DNA of 64,000 nucleotides from the NCBI GenBank assembly GCA_016715885.1, contig JADJXL010000015.1:248001-312000 (forward strand). Reading direction: 5' to 3'. A program made the position numbers and the translations under genes. Of this stretch, positions 1-8,572 are shown in pieces. The stretch is from Polyangiaceae bacterium. Its GTDB lineage: Bacteria > Myxococcota_A > Polyangia > Polyangiales > Polyangiaceae. Each line of letters starts with the position of its first letter. Position 1 is the first letter of the stretch. Below the pieces are notes generated by a model, which saw only the letters and a list, made by a program, of their open reading frames with translations, was not told where the DNA came from and searched no databases.

Positions 1-1699
1 TCCAATGTTTTGCGGCATTCCGCCCCAGCGATGCAGTCCCATGCCCGCGCTGACGCGCGCTGCGAGATCCGGGCTTTCGCCATGCCAACCATACGGGCCC
101 CGAGCGCCCACCATTCCAGCAAGCATGGGCGTTCGTCGAGGTACACCTTTCTTTTTCGCCAAATCGGGGATGTTTTCGTAGGTACCGACGAAATTCGTGT
201 GCATTCCATCGACGGTATCGAATGTCGCTTCGTGCCATACGTGCCCGTCGTCTCGGCCGTCCGGATGACAACCGGCACATCCGAGCCCGCCGCTCACGAT
301 GGGATCGGTCGCATTGTAAAAAAGTCGCTTTCCTTTTTGCGCCTCGACGGACAACGTATCTTCTGCAAAATGCACGAGCGACAAACGATCTCGCACGACG
401 ATGGCGGTCTTGGGCGGCGGTGACAAATCGATTGCCACGACATCGTTCGTCGATCGACAAACCACGTATGCGGTGTTTTCATCTGCAGATAGCGTGATGC
501 CCGATGGAGCACCGCATTCCGTGGCCGCGCCATATCCGGGGTCGTATTTTTGGCCGACCTGAAACATACGCACGATGGCCAGCGTCGGATCGAGGGCCAT
601 GGCATCGAGCTCGGCGACGATATCGTCGCCTTCGCCTGCAACGAGCAGCGTATTCGTCTTGGCGCGATATACCATTGCGCGCGGTTGCGTAAATGGGCCT
701 CGATCACGACCCGGAATGGATACGGGCGTATCCGCGGTCATGGTCAAATCGGCGACGGCGCTTTTCGACGCCGGTAAGCCTCCAAGGTGAATTGCGGAAA
801 GTTGTTCCGGTGCGGCTTTTCCCGATTTGCCCGGAAGCAGCACCACATCGACCGTGGGTTGCCCGAACCAGGAACGTCTGGCAAGCGCGCCCACCGCGTG
901 ACGAGCAAGAAATAGACGCTCTTCGTCGGGTGACAAGACGAGCGAATACCCCAGCGACGCGTGCAATTTTTTCCCCGATGGAGCTCGCACCGGCGAAGGC
1001 ATGACATTCATCGCTTGCACGACGGGACCACTCGCGTCGTCACGCACGATGGTTACATCCGGACCAACCAGATGACTCACGAGCACTTCGCCGTTTTCAC
1101 GCACGGCAATGCCTCGAGGCTCACGCGGCACGTCGACGGACCAGGCAACCTTGTTCGCCGAAAGATCCACCTTCGAGGCTTTGTGTGACCAGGCGCTCGT
1201 GACGAACGCCGCGGTCGCGTCGGGATTTACGGCAACGCCCCAGGCATCGGGCGGGAGCGCGATACGATTTGTCTCGACAAACTTTCCCGATGCGTCGGGT
1301 TGGAGAACGAGGAGCAGGCCGGGATCGCGAATCGTAACGAGAACTTTTGAGGACAAAGGAAGCACGGCGGCTGGCGCGCCAGGCATTTCGGTTGTCGCAA
1401 TGGCCGCATCCGGAGCGAGCGGCAAAGGGATCCGGCGCAGCGATTTGTGGTCTTCGTCGGCGACGAGCAAGGCGTCGTTGGCGAGGCTGCGAGCGATTGC
1501 GGCGCCTTGCCGGAAGCTCGGACCGAGCCGTGTCGGTGGCGATGGAGTGGCACTCGTCGCGCTTTGCTGGGCTGCGGTCACAGAAGCGGACGCAGCGGGA
1601 GCAGCGGCATCTGGAGGCGCGTCTTTTGGCGAAGTACACGCGAGGGGGGCCGGCGAGCACGCCGATTGCGATGAGAAAGGAGAAGCGACTCGAGGCCAC
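1..1699 (-). pseudogene. Beta-propeller/cytochrome c lipoprotein, one-base frameshift, truncated by window edge
   Basis: Reading the minus strand from a GTG at 1699 gives a lipoprotein signal peptide (core FLIAIGVLAG). The reading frame then shifts by one base at a run of six G on the plus strand (1644-1649). With one base fewer it reads straight into a lipobox ending LAC (Cys codon 1636-1638) and an Ala/Pro/Ser-rich linker. The second frame stays open to position 1. It shows short repeats with NPDATAAFV-, LSPDEERLF- and LSADENTAYV-type strands typical of YVTN beta-propellers, then a c-type haem site CAGCH (codons 265-279) and a YGWHG stretch as in di-haem cytochrome c peroxidase-like proteins. 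This points to an envelope electron-transfer or sensor lipoprotein of unknown substrate. The 3' end lies outside the window. The indel may be a sequencing error. Confidence 0.72.
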
Positions 1700-1845
1700 G
1701 ATGATCGATGTATCGGATTGACTCGCGCGCGACAAGGGGCCCGTGCGAGACGGAGCAGCGCACTGCTCGCTCGCGTGCGAATTGTTCTGTGTGCAAAGAA
1801 CGCCGCGCCTCTGTCGAGCATTCGTTCGTAGCCAAAGTAACTTTG

Positions 1846-1873
1846 TTGACAGAGACCAAATTTCCCTTAGGGT
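1846..1873 (+). promoter_or_regulatory. Candidate sigma-70 promoter for the Cys-rich cupredoxin lipoprotein
   Basis: TTGACA at 1846-1851 is a perfect -35 box. It is followed after 16 bases by TAGGGT at 1868-1873, a TAnnnT -10 box. The start codon of the downstream gene is about 105 bases further on, preceded by GAGGGAGAC. The rest of 1700-1983 shows no coding features. This is pattern matching only. Confidence 0.45.
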
Positions 1874-1983
1874 TTACCCTTCGTCGGAAGTCCTGGAGCA
1901 CGACTGCGATGCGCGTCGGATAGGCATCTTCAGGACATCCAAGCGTTGCCCACGAGGCACATTCTTAACGGATCGAGGGAGAC

Positions 1984-3849
1984 ATGAAGACAATTCACTC
2001 TTCACTTTTGACCGGTGCTCTGGTGAGCGTGGCCGGGCTCGTTTCAGTGACGGCGGGCTGCGAGCTCATCGCGGGGATCGATCGCGGGCAAATTGGCGGT
2101 GGTGGTGACGCAGGCGCCAGTGTATCGTCCTCTTCCAGCAGCGGCGAAGGCGGCATGGCCGGCCATGCGGGTCATGCCGGAATGGGCGGCGGTGGTATGG
2201 GTGGCGCCGGCGGCGGGGGTATGGGCGGGCAAGGAGGTGCTCCGGAATGCGTCATGGACACCGATTGCACGTCGCCTGCCAACGAATGCTCGACCGTGGC
2301 GTGCACGGATGGAACGTGCGTCACGACAAACTTGGCTGCAGGTACGGAAATTGCGGCGCAGACGCCTGGTGATTGCAAGGTCGCCGTATGCGACGGCACG
2401 GGCAACATCATTTCGCAAGATCTCGACACGGACACGGCCACCGACAACAAGGAATGCACGCAAGACACGTGTTCGGGGGGCATGCTTTCGTATCCGCCCG
2501 TTGCGAGCGGCACGATGTGCATGGAAAACGGCGGGAAAGTTTGTGATGCGGCCGGCGCGTGCGTGGAATGCAACGTCGGAATGGATTGCGCATCGGGGGT
2601 TTGTCAGGCCAATGTGTGCCAAGCGGCCGAATGCGGTGACATGGTTCAAAATGGGACCGAGTCCGACGTCGATTGCGGCGGCATGTGCGGAGGCTGCGAC
2701 GACGGCAAAATGTGCATGATCGGAACGGATTGCACGAGCATGGTCTGCGATGCAGGAACGATGACGTGCGCAGCTCCGACGTGCGACGACATGGTGAAGA
2801 ATGGTTCCGAAACGGACGCCGATTGCGGTGGACCTTGTCCAGACGATTGCAAGGATGGCGAGGGCTGCATGGTCCATGACGATTGCACGAGCGGCTTCTG
2901 CAATCCAATGACCAACATGTGCGCGACACCTGCGTGCAATGACGGCTTCCAAAACGGCGACGAGACCGATACGGATTGCGGCGGAACGTGCCCGAGCACG
3001 TGCATGAATGGACAAGATTGCACGAAAGACGCCGATTGCTCGAGCGGCTATTGCAATGCCATGATGGTGTGCGCTGCTCCGACCTGCACCGATATGGTAC
3101 AAAACGGAACCGAAACGGACATCGACTGCGGTGGTTCGTGCCCGAGCGATTGCATGAACGGACAAGGTTGCATGGTCAATGGCGACTGCACGAGCGGCTA
3201 TTGCGATGCCATGCTTACGTGCGCTGCACCGTCGTGCACCGATATGATCGAAAATGGCACCGAAACCGACGTCGATTGCGGCGGAACGTGTCCAAACGAC
3301 TGCATGGACGGCCAAGGCTGCATGGTCGACGGCGATTGCACGAGCGGCTATTGCAATGCCTTGATGACGTGCGCCGTCGCGACGTGCAGCGACGGCATTC
3401 AAAATGGCACCGAGACCGGCGTCGATTGCGGTGGAACGTGCCCCAAGTGCAATGGCGATGCATGCACGAACAACTCCGAATGCTCGAGCGGCATGTGTTA
3501 CGAAGGCGCATGCGTCGCATCCGTGAATGGTTGCGACATCAATACCGCGCAAGACTTCACGGCGATGCCACTCACCATTACGTTTACGAGCTTCAGCTAC
3601 ACACCGAAATGCGCCAAGGTCAAGGTAGGCGCAGTCGTCACGATCAATGGCAGCTACAGCAACCATCCGCTGGAAGGCGGCATCGTGAGCGGTGGAATGC
3701 TCGATCAGGCGTCGAGCGGCCCGTTCATTCCCGTCACCAACACGGGCACCACGAAGAACTTCACGATGAGCTCCACCGGAACGTTCCCCTATTATTGCGT
3801 ACCCCACGCGCTCGGCGGCATGATCGGCGCCGTGTTCGTCGTGCCGTGA
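1984..3849 (+). CDS. Lipoprotein with six Cys-rich repeats and a C-terminal cupredoxin domain
   Basis: The 621-residue protein starts at an ATG with a good GAGGGAG ribosome site. Its signal peptide has a lipobox VTAGC (Cys26), then a Ser/Gly/Met-rich linker to about residue 95 and a first Cys-rich region. Residues 217-510 are six tandem Cys-rich repeats. Residues about 517-621 look like a blue-copper domain: an early NHP histidine and a late YYCVPHALGGM segment supply the His, Cys, His and Met of a type-1 copper site. A surface-attached copper electron carrier is the likely role. The partner is unknown, but it lies between a cytochrome c lipoprotein and a hydrogenase operon. The copper ligands are read from the sequence; function is inferred. 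Confidence 0.8.
   Translation: MKTIHSSLLTGALVSVAGLVSVTAGCELIAGIDRGQIGGGGDAGASVSSSSSSGEGGMAGHAGHAGMGGGGMGGAGGGGMGGQGGAPECVMDTDCTSPANECSTVACTDGTCVTTNLAAGTEIAAQTPGDCKVAVCDGTGNIISQDLDTDTATDNKECTQDTCSGGMLSYPPVASGTMCMENGGKVCDAAGACVECNVGMDCASGVCQANVCQAAECGDMVQNGTESDVDCGGMCGGCDDGKMCMIGTDCTSMVCDAGTMTCAAPTCDDMVKNGSETDADCGGPCPDDCKDGEGCMVHDDCTSGFCNPMTNMCATPACNDGFQNGDETDTDCGGTCPSTCMNGQDCTKDADCSSGYCNAMMVCAAPTCTDMVQNGTETDIDCGGSCPSDCMNGQGCMVNGDCTSGYCDAMLTCAAPSCTDMIENGTETDVDCGGTCPNDCMDGQGCMVDGDCTSGYCNALMTCAVATCSDGIQNGTETGVDCGGTCPKCNGDACTNNSECSSGMCYEGACVASVNGCDINTAQDFTAMPLTITFTSFSYTPKCAKVKVGAVVTINGSYSNHPLEGGIVSGGMLDQASSGPFIPVTNTGTTKNFTMSSTGTFPYYCVPHALGGMIGAVFVVP
2632..3513 (+). repeat. Six tandem Cys-rich repeats of about 46-51 codons
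   Basis: Each unit follows the pattern C-x-D-x3-(N/E)NG-x-E(S/T)D-x-DCGG-x-C-x3-C-x2-G-x2-C-x4-(D/E)C-x-S-x2-C, ending in C-A-x-P. Units begin at codons of residues 217, 268 and then roughly every 50 residues. The last unit is shorter. Gene-internal repeats of this kind suggest a disulfide-stapled stalk that holds the copper domain away from the membrane. They are prone to length change by recombination. Confidence 0.85.
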
Positions 3850-3898
3850 TCGGTCGGCACGGCATCCGCCCAAGCTGCCGATTCCGTTGCCCTTCCTG

Positions 3899-3914
3899 AG
3901 GCATACCCCTTGCA
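3899..3914 (+). promoter_or_regulatory. Candidate sigma-54 (-24/-12) promoter of the hydrogenase operon
   Basis: The sequence AGGCATACCCCTTGCA places GG at 3900-3901 and GC at 3912-3913 with the required 10 bases between them. TTGCA matches the -12 element fully and GGCA matches most of the -24 element. Sigma-54 control is established for several hydrogenase and hyp operons, for example FhlA and HoxA systems. Transcription would start near 3924-3926, inside the following palindrome. No enhancer-binding regulator is encoded nearby. Confidence 0.4.
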
Positions 3915-3918
3915 TTTC

Positions 3919-3946
3919 GGGTCGGGATATCTAAATATTCCGACCC
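3919..3946 (+). promoter_or_regulatory. 12-bp hairpin/palindrome abutting the hydB start codon
   Basis: Arms GGGTCGGGATAT and ATATTCCGACCC pair over 12 positions (one G-U) around a CTAA loop. The last base of the hairpin is immediately before the ATG at 3947, where a ribosome-binding site would normally be. It could be an operator overlapping the transcription start or an RNA structure controlling translation of hydB. It lacks a T-tract, so it is not a typical terminator. Confidence 0.6.
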
Positions 3947-5149
3947 ATGTCTGCCCCGCCGATCGATCCACACGCAAATCCTGCGCCGACGCACGCATCC
4001 AATGCGCCGGGTTCGTCCGCGCCTGTCGTGATCGCGGCCGATGCGCTCGATGCCCTCGTCCAAGCGCTCGTGAAGCATGGGTACGAGGTTGTCGGCCCCG
4101 TGGCGCGCGACGGAAATATCGTGATCGATTCGATTCGACACGCCGCGGACTTGCCACGAGGACTCGAAGACGTGCAAGCGCCCGGTCGTTACCGGCTCGA
4201 GCGGCGCGATCATGACGCCTACTTCGCCTTTTCCGTGGGATCTCAGTCGTGGAAGCAAGTGTTTCACGTGCCCGTCGAACGCCTTTTTCAGGTTCGTCGT
4301 TCCAAACAAGGCATGGATGTGATCGCCGATGACGTTCCGCAGCGTCGTATCGCCATGTTCGGCGCGCGATCGTGTGACCTTGCAGCGATCGGCATCCAGG
4401 ACCGAGTTCTCGCCGGGGGCGACCATCCGGATCCCCGTTATGCGAAAAGGCGCGAGGACGTCTTCGTCGTTGCCGTCAACTGCATCCGAGCTGGCGGGAC
4501 TTGTTTTTGTGCATCGATGAAAACAGGACCTCGTGCCAGCAGCGGATACGACCTGGCGCTCACGGAATTCATCGACGATGGCGAGCATCGGTTTTTTGTG
4601 GAAATCGGATCGCCTCGAGGACAAACCCTTCTCGACTCCATCGAAAACGGGCCTGCAAGCGCGGAAGACGTCGAGCTTGCGGCGGCCATTTCTGCCAAGA
4701 CCGAAGCGTCGATGGGGCGCCGTTTGGACACGCACGGTTTGCCCGAACGGTTGAAGGAAAACCTCGAACATCCGCGCTGGGACGACGTTGCTTCGCGCTG
4801 TTTGGCGTGCGCCAATTGTACGAGCGTGTGTCCAACGTGCTTCTGCACCGACGTCGTCGACACGACGAGCCTCGACGGCAGCACTGCCGAGCGTACGAAA
4901 CATTGGGATTCGTGTTTCAATTTGTCGTTCACGCACGTCCATGGCGGACCCGTGCGTTCGACCATTAAATCTCGCTATCGACAATGGTTGACACACAAAC
5001 TATCGACCTGGCACGATCAATTCGGTTCGTCCGGGTGCGTCGGGTGTGGCCGGTGCATTTCATGGTGCCCGGTGGGGATCGACATCACGGAAGAAGCATC
5101 TGCCATCAAGACAAACCCCATGGGAACATCGCCCAAGGAGCATGATTGA
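3947..5149 (+). CDS. hydB: Group 3b [NiFe] hydrogenase beta subunit (iron-sulfur, HydB/HyhB type)
   Basis: The 400-residue protein is the electron-transfer subunit that links the small subunit of a cytoplasmic NAD(P)-linked hydrogenase to the flavoprotein HydG. Near residues 285-300 it has a Cys-rich SRCLACANC-x4-CPTCFC motif and near 364-375 a second CVGCGRCISWCP motif, typical of two [4Fe-4S] clusters. The first 27 residues are Pro/Ala-rich and unlike the family, so the true start could be the GTG at 4028. Neither start has a clear ribosome site. It is the first gene of the operon, and its stop falls just before the cyclic-nucleotide-binding gene. Confidence 0.85.
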   Translation: MSAPPIDPHANPAPTHASNAPGSSAPVVIAADALDALVQALVKHGYEVVGPVARDGNIVIDSIRHAADLPRGLEDVQAPGRYRLERRDHDAYFAFSVGSQSWKQVFHVPVERLFQVRRSKQGMDVIADDVPQRRIAMFGARSCDLAAIGIQDRVLAGGDHPDPRYAKRREDVFVVAVNCIRAGGTCFCASMKTGPRASSGYDLALTEFIDDGEHRFFVEIGSPRGQTLLDSIENGPASAEDVELAAAISAKTEASMGRRLDTHGLPERLKENLEHPRWDDVASRCLACANCTSVCPTCFCTDVVDTTSLDGSTAERTKHWDSCFNLSFTHVHGGPVRSTIKSRYRQWLTHKLSTWHDQFGSSGCVGCGRCISWCPVGIDITEEASAIKTNPMGTSPKEHD

Positions 5150-5156
5150 AGCCATC

Positions 5157-5618
5157 ATGGAAACGGAATCACTGGCGCGATCGCTGAGAGAGCATTCCCT
5201 CGTCAAGGGGCTATCGGACGGGCATGTCGACTTTTTGAGCGGCTGTACGAAGAACATACGAATTCCGGCGGGTCGATTCGTATTTCGCGAAGGGGCTGCC
5301 GCGGATGAATTGTACCTCGTGCGGTCGGGCAAAATCGCACTCGAAGTGCACGACGGGGCGCGAGGCGCGGTCATCTTGGAAACCATTGGCGGCGACGACG
5401 CGCTCGGCTGGGCGGCCATCAATCCGCCTTATCGCTGGAGTATCGACGCGCGGGCCATCGAGCCGACGCTGTTATTCGCAATCAATGGCACGTGTTTGCG
5501 TCAGAAGCTCGATGCGGATCATACCTTTGGTTACGCTTTCACGCGGCGATTGATGAACGAAATTCACGAACGGCTCGAGCGCGCTCGCTTGCAAGCGCTC
5601 GACGTGTACCGGGTTTGA
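5157..5618 (+). CDS. Stand-alone cyclic-nucleotide-binding domain protein within the hydrogenase operon
   Basis: The protein of 153 residues is almost entirely one Crp-type beta-roll: IPAGRFVFREG then AADELYLVRSGKIALEV and a DALGWAAI segment where the phosphate-binding cassette sits. It ends after the C-helix and has no helix-turn-helix, so it is not a DNA-binding Crp/Fnr regulator. It lies between hydB and hydG, 2 bases before hydG, and may be an accessory subunit or ligand-responsive modulator of the enzyme. The canonical Arg of cAMP-binding cassettes is not obvious, so ligand binding is uncertain. An in-frame ATG at 5142, overlapping the hydB stop, is an alternative start; AAGGAG at 5135-5140 is badly spaced for both. 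Confidence 0.75.
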   Translation: METESLARSLREHSLVKGLSDGHVDFLSGCTKNIRIPAGRFVFREGAAADELYLVRSGKIALEVHDGARGAVILETIGGDDALGWAAINPPYRWSIDARAIEPTLLFAINGTCLRQKLDADHTFGYAFTRRLMNEIHERLERARLQALDVYRV

Positions 5619-5620
5619 TC

Positions 5621-6481
5621 ATGAAAAACTTGCCGGTAGAAGCGCTTTCGATGCCGCGCCGGGATGTGATGGTCCCCGAGTTTTTGCCGATTACGCGCAT
5701 GCGTCGCGAAACGCGGGACGTGTTCACGATCGAATTCGATGTGACGGCGCGTGGGGGGTTTTCATTCGCGCCCGGTCAATTCAACATGCTTTATCCATTT
5801 GGCATGGGTGAAAGCGCCATTTCGATCAGCGGCGATCCCGCTCGTCCAGACAATCTCGTGCACACGATACGAGCCGTGGGAACGGTGACGCGAGCGCTGC
5901 AAGGTCTACGCAAAGGCGATATCATCGGCGTAAGGGGACCTTTTGGCCGTCCTTGGCCCGTTGCCGACGCACAGGGTAAAGACTTGGTGATCGTGGCTGG
6001 AGGGATTGGTTTGGCGCCGCTCAGGCCCGTCATTTACCATGCCTTGCGCAATCGAGACGCATTCGGAAAAGTGGTCATCATTTACGGCTCGAGGAATCCG
6101 GCCGATCTGCTTTTCACGAAAGAGCTCGAAGAATGGCGCGGGCGGCTCGATTTTCAAGTCGAAGTGACGGTGGACGCGGCCGATCGCACGTGGAAGGGGC
6201 ATACCGGTGTCGTGACGAAACACATCGGGCGCACGGTGTTCGATCCGGGCAATACGATGGCGATGATGTGCGGGCCCGAAATCATGATGCGTTTTACCGC
6301 AAGGGAGCTCGAAAGACTCGGAATGCCCGTGGAAAACATTTGGATCACCATGGAGCGCAACATGCGTTGTGGTGCGGCGCTTTGCGGGCATTGTCAATTC
6401 GGTTCGTCGCTCATTTGTCGAGACGGACCGGTGTATCGGTACGACGAGGTGGCGCATCTATTGTCGGTGCGGGAGGTATGA
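5621..6481 (+). CDS. hydG: Group 3b hydrogenase gamma subunit, FAD/NAD(P)H-binding oxidoreductase
   Basis: The 286-residue flavoprotein exchanges electrons between NAD(P)H and the hydrogenase iron-sulfur chain. It has a ferredoxin-reductase fold: an FAD part with FAPGQFNML and GESAISIS (about residues 45-75), then the nucleotide-binding part DLVIVAGGIGLAPLRP (about 125-140). A C-terminal [2Fe-2S] site has Cys250, Cys255, Cys258 and Cys266. ATG 5621 is chosen because the region upstream is the preceding gene. Its stop overlaps the ribosome site of hydD. This domain order matches HydG/HyhG of sulfhydrogenases. Confidence 0.9.
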   Translation: MKNLPVEALSMPRRDVMVPEFLPITRMRRETRDVFTIEFDVTARGGFSFAPGQFNMLYPFGMGESAISISGDPARPDNLVHTIRAVGTVTRALQGLRKGDIIGVRGPFGRPWPVADAQGKDLVIVAGGIGLAPLRPVIYHALRNRDAFGKVVIIYGSRNPADLLFTKELEEWRGRLDFQVEVTVDAADRTWKGHTGVVTKHIGRTVFDPGNTMAMMCGPEIMMRFTARELERLGMPVENIWITMERNMRCGAALCGHCQFGSSLICRDGPVYRYDEVAHLLSVREV

Positions 6482-6482
6482 G

Positions 6483-7292
6483 GTGGCAAAAGAAAAGCGC
6501 CCCAAGCTCGCGGTATTCAAGTTCGCCTCGTGTGACGGCTGCCAGCTCAGTTTGCTCGATTGTGAAGACGAGCTATTGCTCGTGGCCAGCGCCGTGCGCA
6601 TAGCGAATTTTGCGGAAGCCTCGAGCGCCGTGCTTCGAGGGCCGTACGACGTGTCGCTTGTCGAGGGGTCGATCACGACGGCGCACGATGCCGAGCGGAT
6701 TCAAAAGATTCGGAAGGAATCGCGCGTGCTCGTGACGATCGGCGCGTGTGCGACCGCGGGCGGCGTACAAGCGCTCCGGAATTTGCGCGATGTGAAAGAA
6801 TTCGCCAGCATCGTATACGCAAGGCCCGAATACATCGATACACTGGCGACGTCGACGGCGATTGCTGCGCACGTAAAAGTCGATTATGAATTGCGAGGCT
6901 GTCCAATCGATAAAAAGCAACTTCTCGAAGTGCTCTCGGCGCTCCTTGCGGGTCGCAAACCGTCGATTGCGACGAGCTCGGTATGCGAAGAGTGCAAAAA
7001 GCGAGGCAATACGTGCGTAATGGTGGCGCATGGGACGGCGTGCCTCGGTCCCGTGACGCACGCGGGGTGTGGAGCGCTGTGTCCGACGTATCACCGCGGA
7101 TGTTATGGTTGTTTCGGCCCGGCAGAAACGACGAATACGGCGAGCCTCGAGAAAGCGCTGCTCGCAACGGGCAAAACGCACGAGGAAATCATGCGGCTTT
7201 ATTCGACGTTCAACGTCGGGGCGCCGGAATTCGACAAGGCGCGGCGCGAGCAGCTCGTGCAAATTCGGCCGAGGGAGAGCGGACGTGGCTAA
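6483..7292 (+). CDS. hydD: [NiFe] hydrogenase small subunit (delta)
   Basis: The 269-residue small subunit carries the proximal iron-sulfur cluster. The N-terminus has the CDGCQLSLLD signature (Cys17, Cys20), followed by GACATAGG and RGCPIDKKQL motifs. Further Cys occur in CEECKKRGNTC and GCGALCPTYHRGCYGCFGP near residues 170-225. There is no Tat signal, so the enzyme is cytoplasmic, as expected for group 3. The GTG at 6483 is the start because GGGAGG at 6471-6476 is well spaced and the family begins a few residues before the CxxC. It overlaps hydA by 8 bases, consistent with translational coupling. Confidence 0.92.
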   Translation: MAKEKRPKLAVFKFASCDGCQLSLLDCEDELLLVASAVRIANFAEASSAVLRGPYDVSLVEGSITTAHDAERIQKIRKESRVLVTIGACATAGGVQALRNLRDVKEFASIVYARPEYIDTLATSTAIAAHVKVDYELRGCPIDKKQLLEVLSALLAGRKPSIATSSVCEECKKRGNTCVMVAHGTACLGPVTHAGCGALCPTYHRGCYGCFGPAETTNTASLEKALLATGKTHEEIMRLYSTFNVGAPEFDKARREQLVQIRPRESGRG

Positions 7293-8571
7293 AACGATCA
7301 AGGTCGACTATTTGACGCGTGTCGAGGGCGAGGGGGCGCTCACGATTCGGTACCGGGGCGACAAACCGTCGGCCGTGGAGCTGCGCATATTCGAGCCGCC
7401 TCGGTTTTTCGAAGCATTTCTGCGCACGCGGTCGCTTTTCGAAGTGCCCGACATCGTGGCGCGAATTTGCGGAATATGCCCCGTGGCGTACCAAATGAGC
7501 GCTTGTCATGCGATCGAAGATGCGCTCGGCGTCCAAATCGATGGATCTCTTCGCGCGCTGCGGCGCCTATTGTATTGTGGCGAATGGATCGAAAGTCACG
7601 GCCTGCACGCATTCATGCTGCATGTGCCGGACTTTTTGGGATATCCGGATGCCATTACGATGGCGAAGGATCATCGCGATTGGGTCGTGCGGGGGCTGGG
7701 CATCAAAAAGGCGGGCAATGCCATCGTTTCGGCGCTCGGCGGGCGTGAAATCCATCCGATCAACGTGCGAATCGGTGGGTTTTACCGCGTACCGACGCGT
7801 GGTGAGCTCGAAACGCTGCTTCCCATGCTTGAAACGGCGCTCAAGGATACCGAATTGGCAGTGGAATGGTTTGCCACGTTCGATTATCCGGACTTCGAGC
7901 GGGATTACGAATTCGTTGCGTTGCGGCATCCGGACGAATATCCTTTCTGCGAAGGACGAATCATATCGACGAAGGGCATCGACATCGATGTGCGCGATTA
8001 TGAATCGGTGTTCGTGGAAGAGCACGTCGCGCATACGACGGCGCTTCAGGCAAAAGTGCGGGATCGCGCGGATTACTTCTGCGGGCCGCTGGCTCGATTC
8101 AACACGAACGAGGACAAACTTTACGACCGCGCGCGGGAATTGGCGCGCAAGATACGTTTTTCCGCGCCGGTGAAAAACCCCTACAAGAGTTTGATTGCTC
8201 GGGGGATCGAGCTCGTGCAGGTGCTCGACGAAGCCATTCGAATCATTCGTGCCTACGAGCGTCCGGACAAACCAGTCGTCGACGTCACGCCAAAAGCGGG
8301 TACGGGTTATGGTTGCACGGAAGCGCCGCGCGGCATTCTGTGGCACCGTTACACGATTGACGACGAAGGATTGATCACGGACGCGCGCATCGTGCCACCG
8401 ACGTCGCAAAATCAAAAATGCATCGAACAGGACTTGTGGCAAGTCGCTCCGGGGTTGGCGCAGATGGATCACAAGGCCGCAACGCATCGAGCCGAGCAGA
8501 CGGTGCGCAATTACGATCCGTGCATTTCGTGTTCGACCCACTTTTTGAAGCTCACGATCGAAAGGGAATGA
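7285..8571 (+). CDS. hydA: [NiFe] hydrogenase large subunit (alpha), catalytic
   Basis: The 428-residue subunit holds the Ni-Fe active site that oxidises or produces H2. Both metal-ligand motifs are intact: RICGICP (Cys62, Cys65) and DPCISCSTH (Cys413, Cys416). The nine residues after His419 are the C-terminal peptide that the maturation protease removes once nickel is inserted. Length and motifs fit group 3b (HydA/HyhL). GTG 7285 is the start: family members begin with a Lys-rich strand followed by TRVEGEG, and GAGGGAG lies just upstream. The protease gene follows 1 base after its stop. Confidence 0.95.
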   Translation: MAKTIKVDYLTRVEGEGALTIRYRGDKPSAVELRIFEPPRFFEAFLRTRSLFEVPDIVARICGICPVAYQMSACHAIEDALGVQIDGSLRALRRLLYCGEWIESHGLHAFMLHVPDFLGYPDAITMAKDHRDWVVRGLGIKKAGNAIVSALGGREIHPINVRIGGFYRVPTRGELETLLPMLETALKDTELAVEWFATFDYPDFERDYEFVALRHPDEYPFCEGRIISTKGIDIDVRDYESVFVEEHVAHTTALQAKVRDRADYFCGPLARFNTNEDKLYDRARELARKIRFSAPVKNPYKSLIARGIELVQVLDEAIRIIRAYERPDKPVVDVTPKAGTGYGCTEAPRGILWHRYTIDDEGLITDARIVPPTSQNQKCIEQDLWQVAPGLAQMDHKAATHRAEQTVRNYDPCISCSTHFLKLTIERE

Positions 8572-8572
8572 C

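Noticed and set aside
2632..3513. CRISPR-like periodicity
   Set aside because: The 150-base periodicity is codon-phased coding repeats, not short direct repeats with unique spacers.
2044..3915. 623-residue minus-strand open frame opposite the Cys-rich lipoprotein
   Set aside because: It is low-complexity, Ala/Arg/His-rich and mirrors the repeats of the plus-strand gene, which has signal peptide, repeats and copper site.
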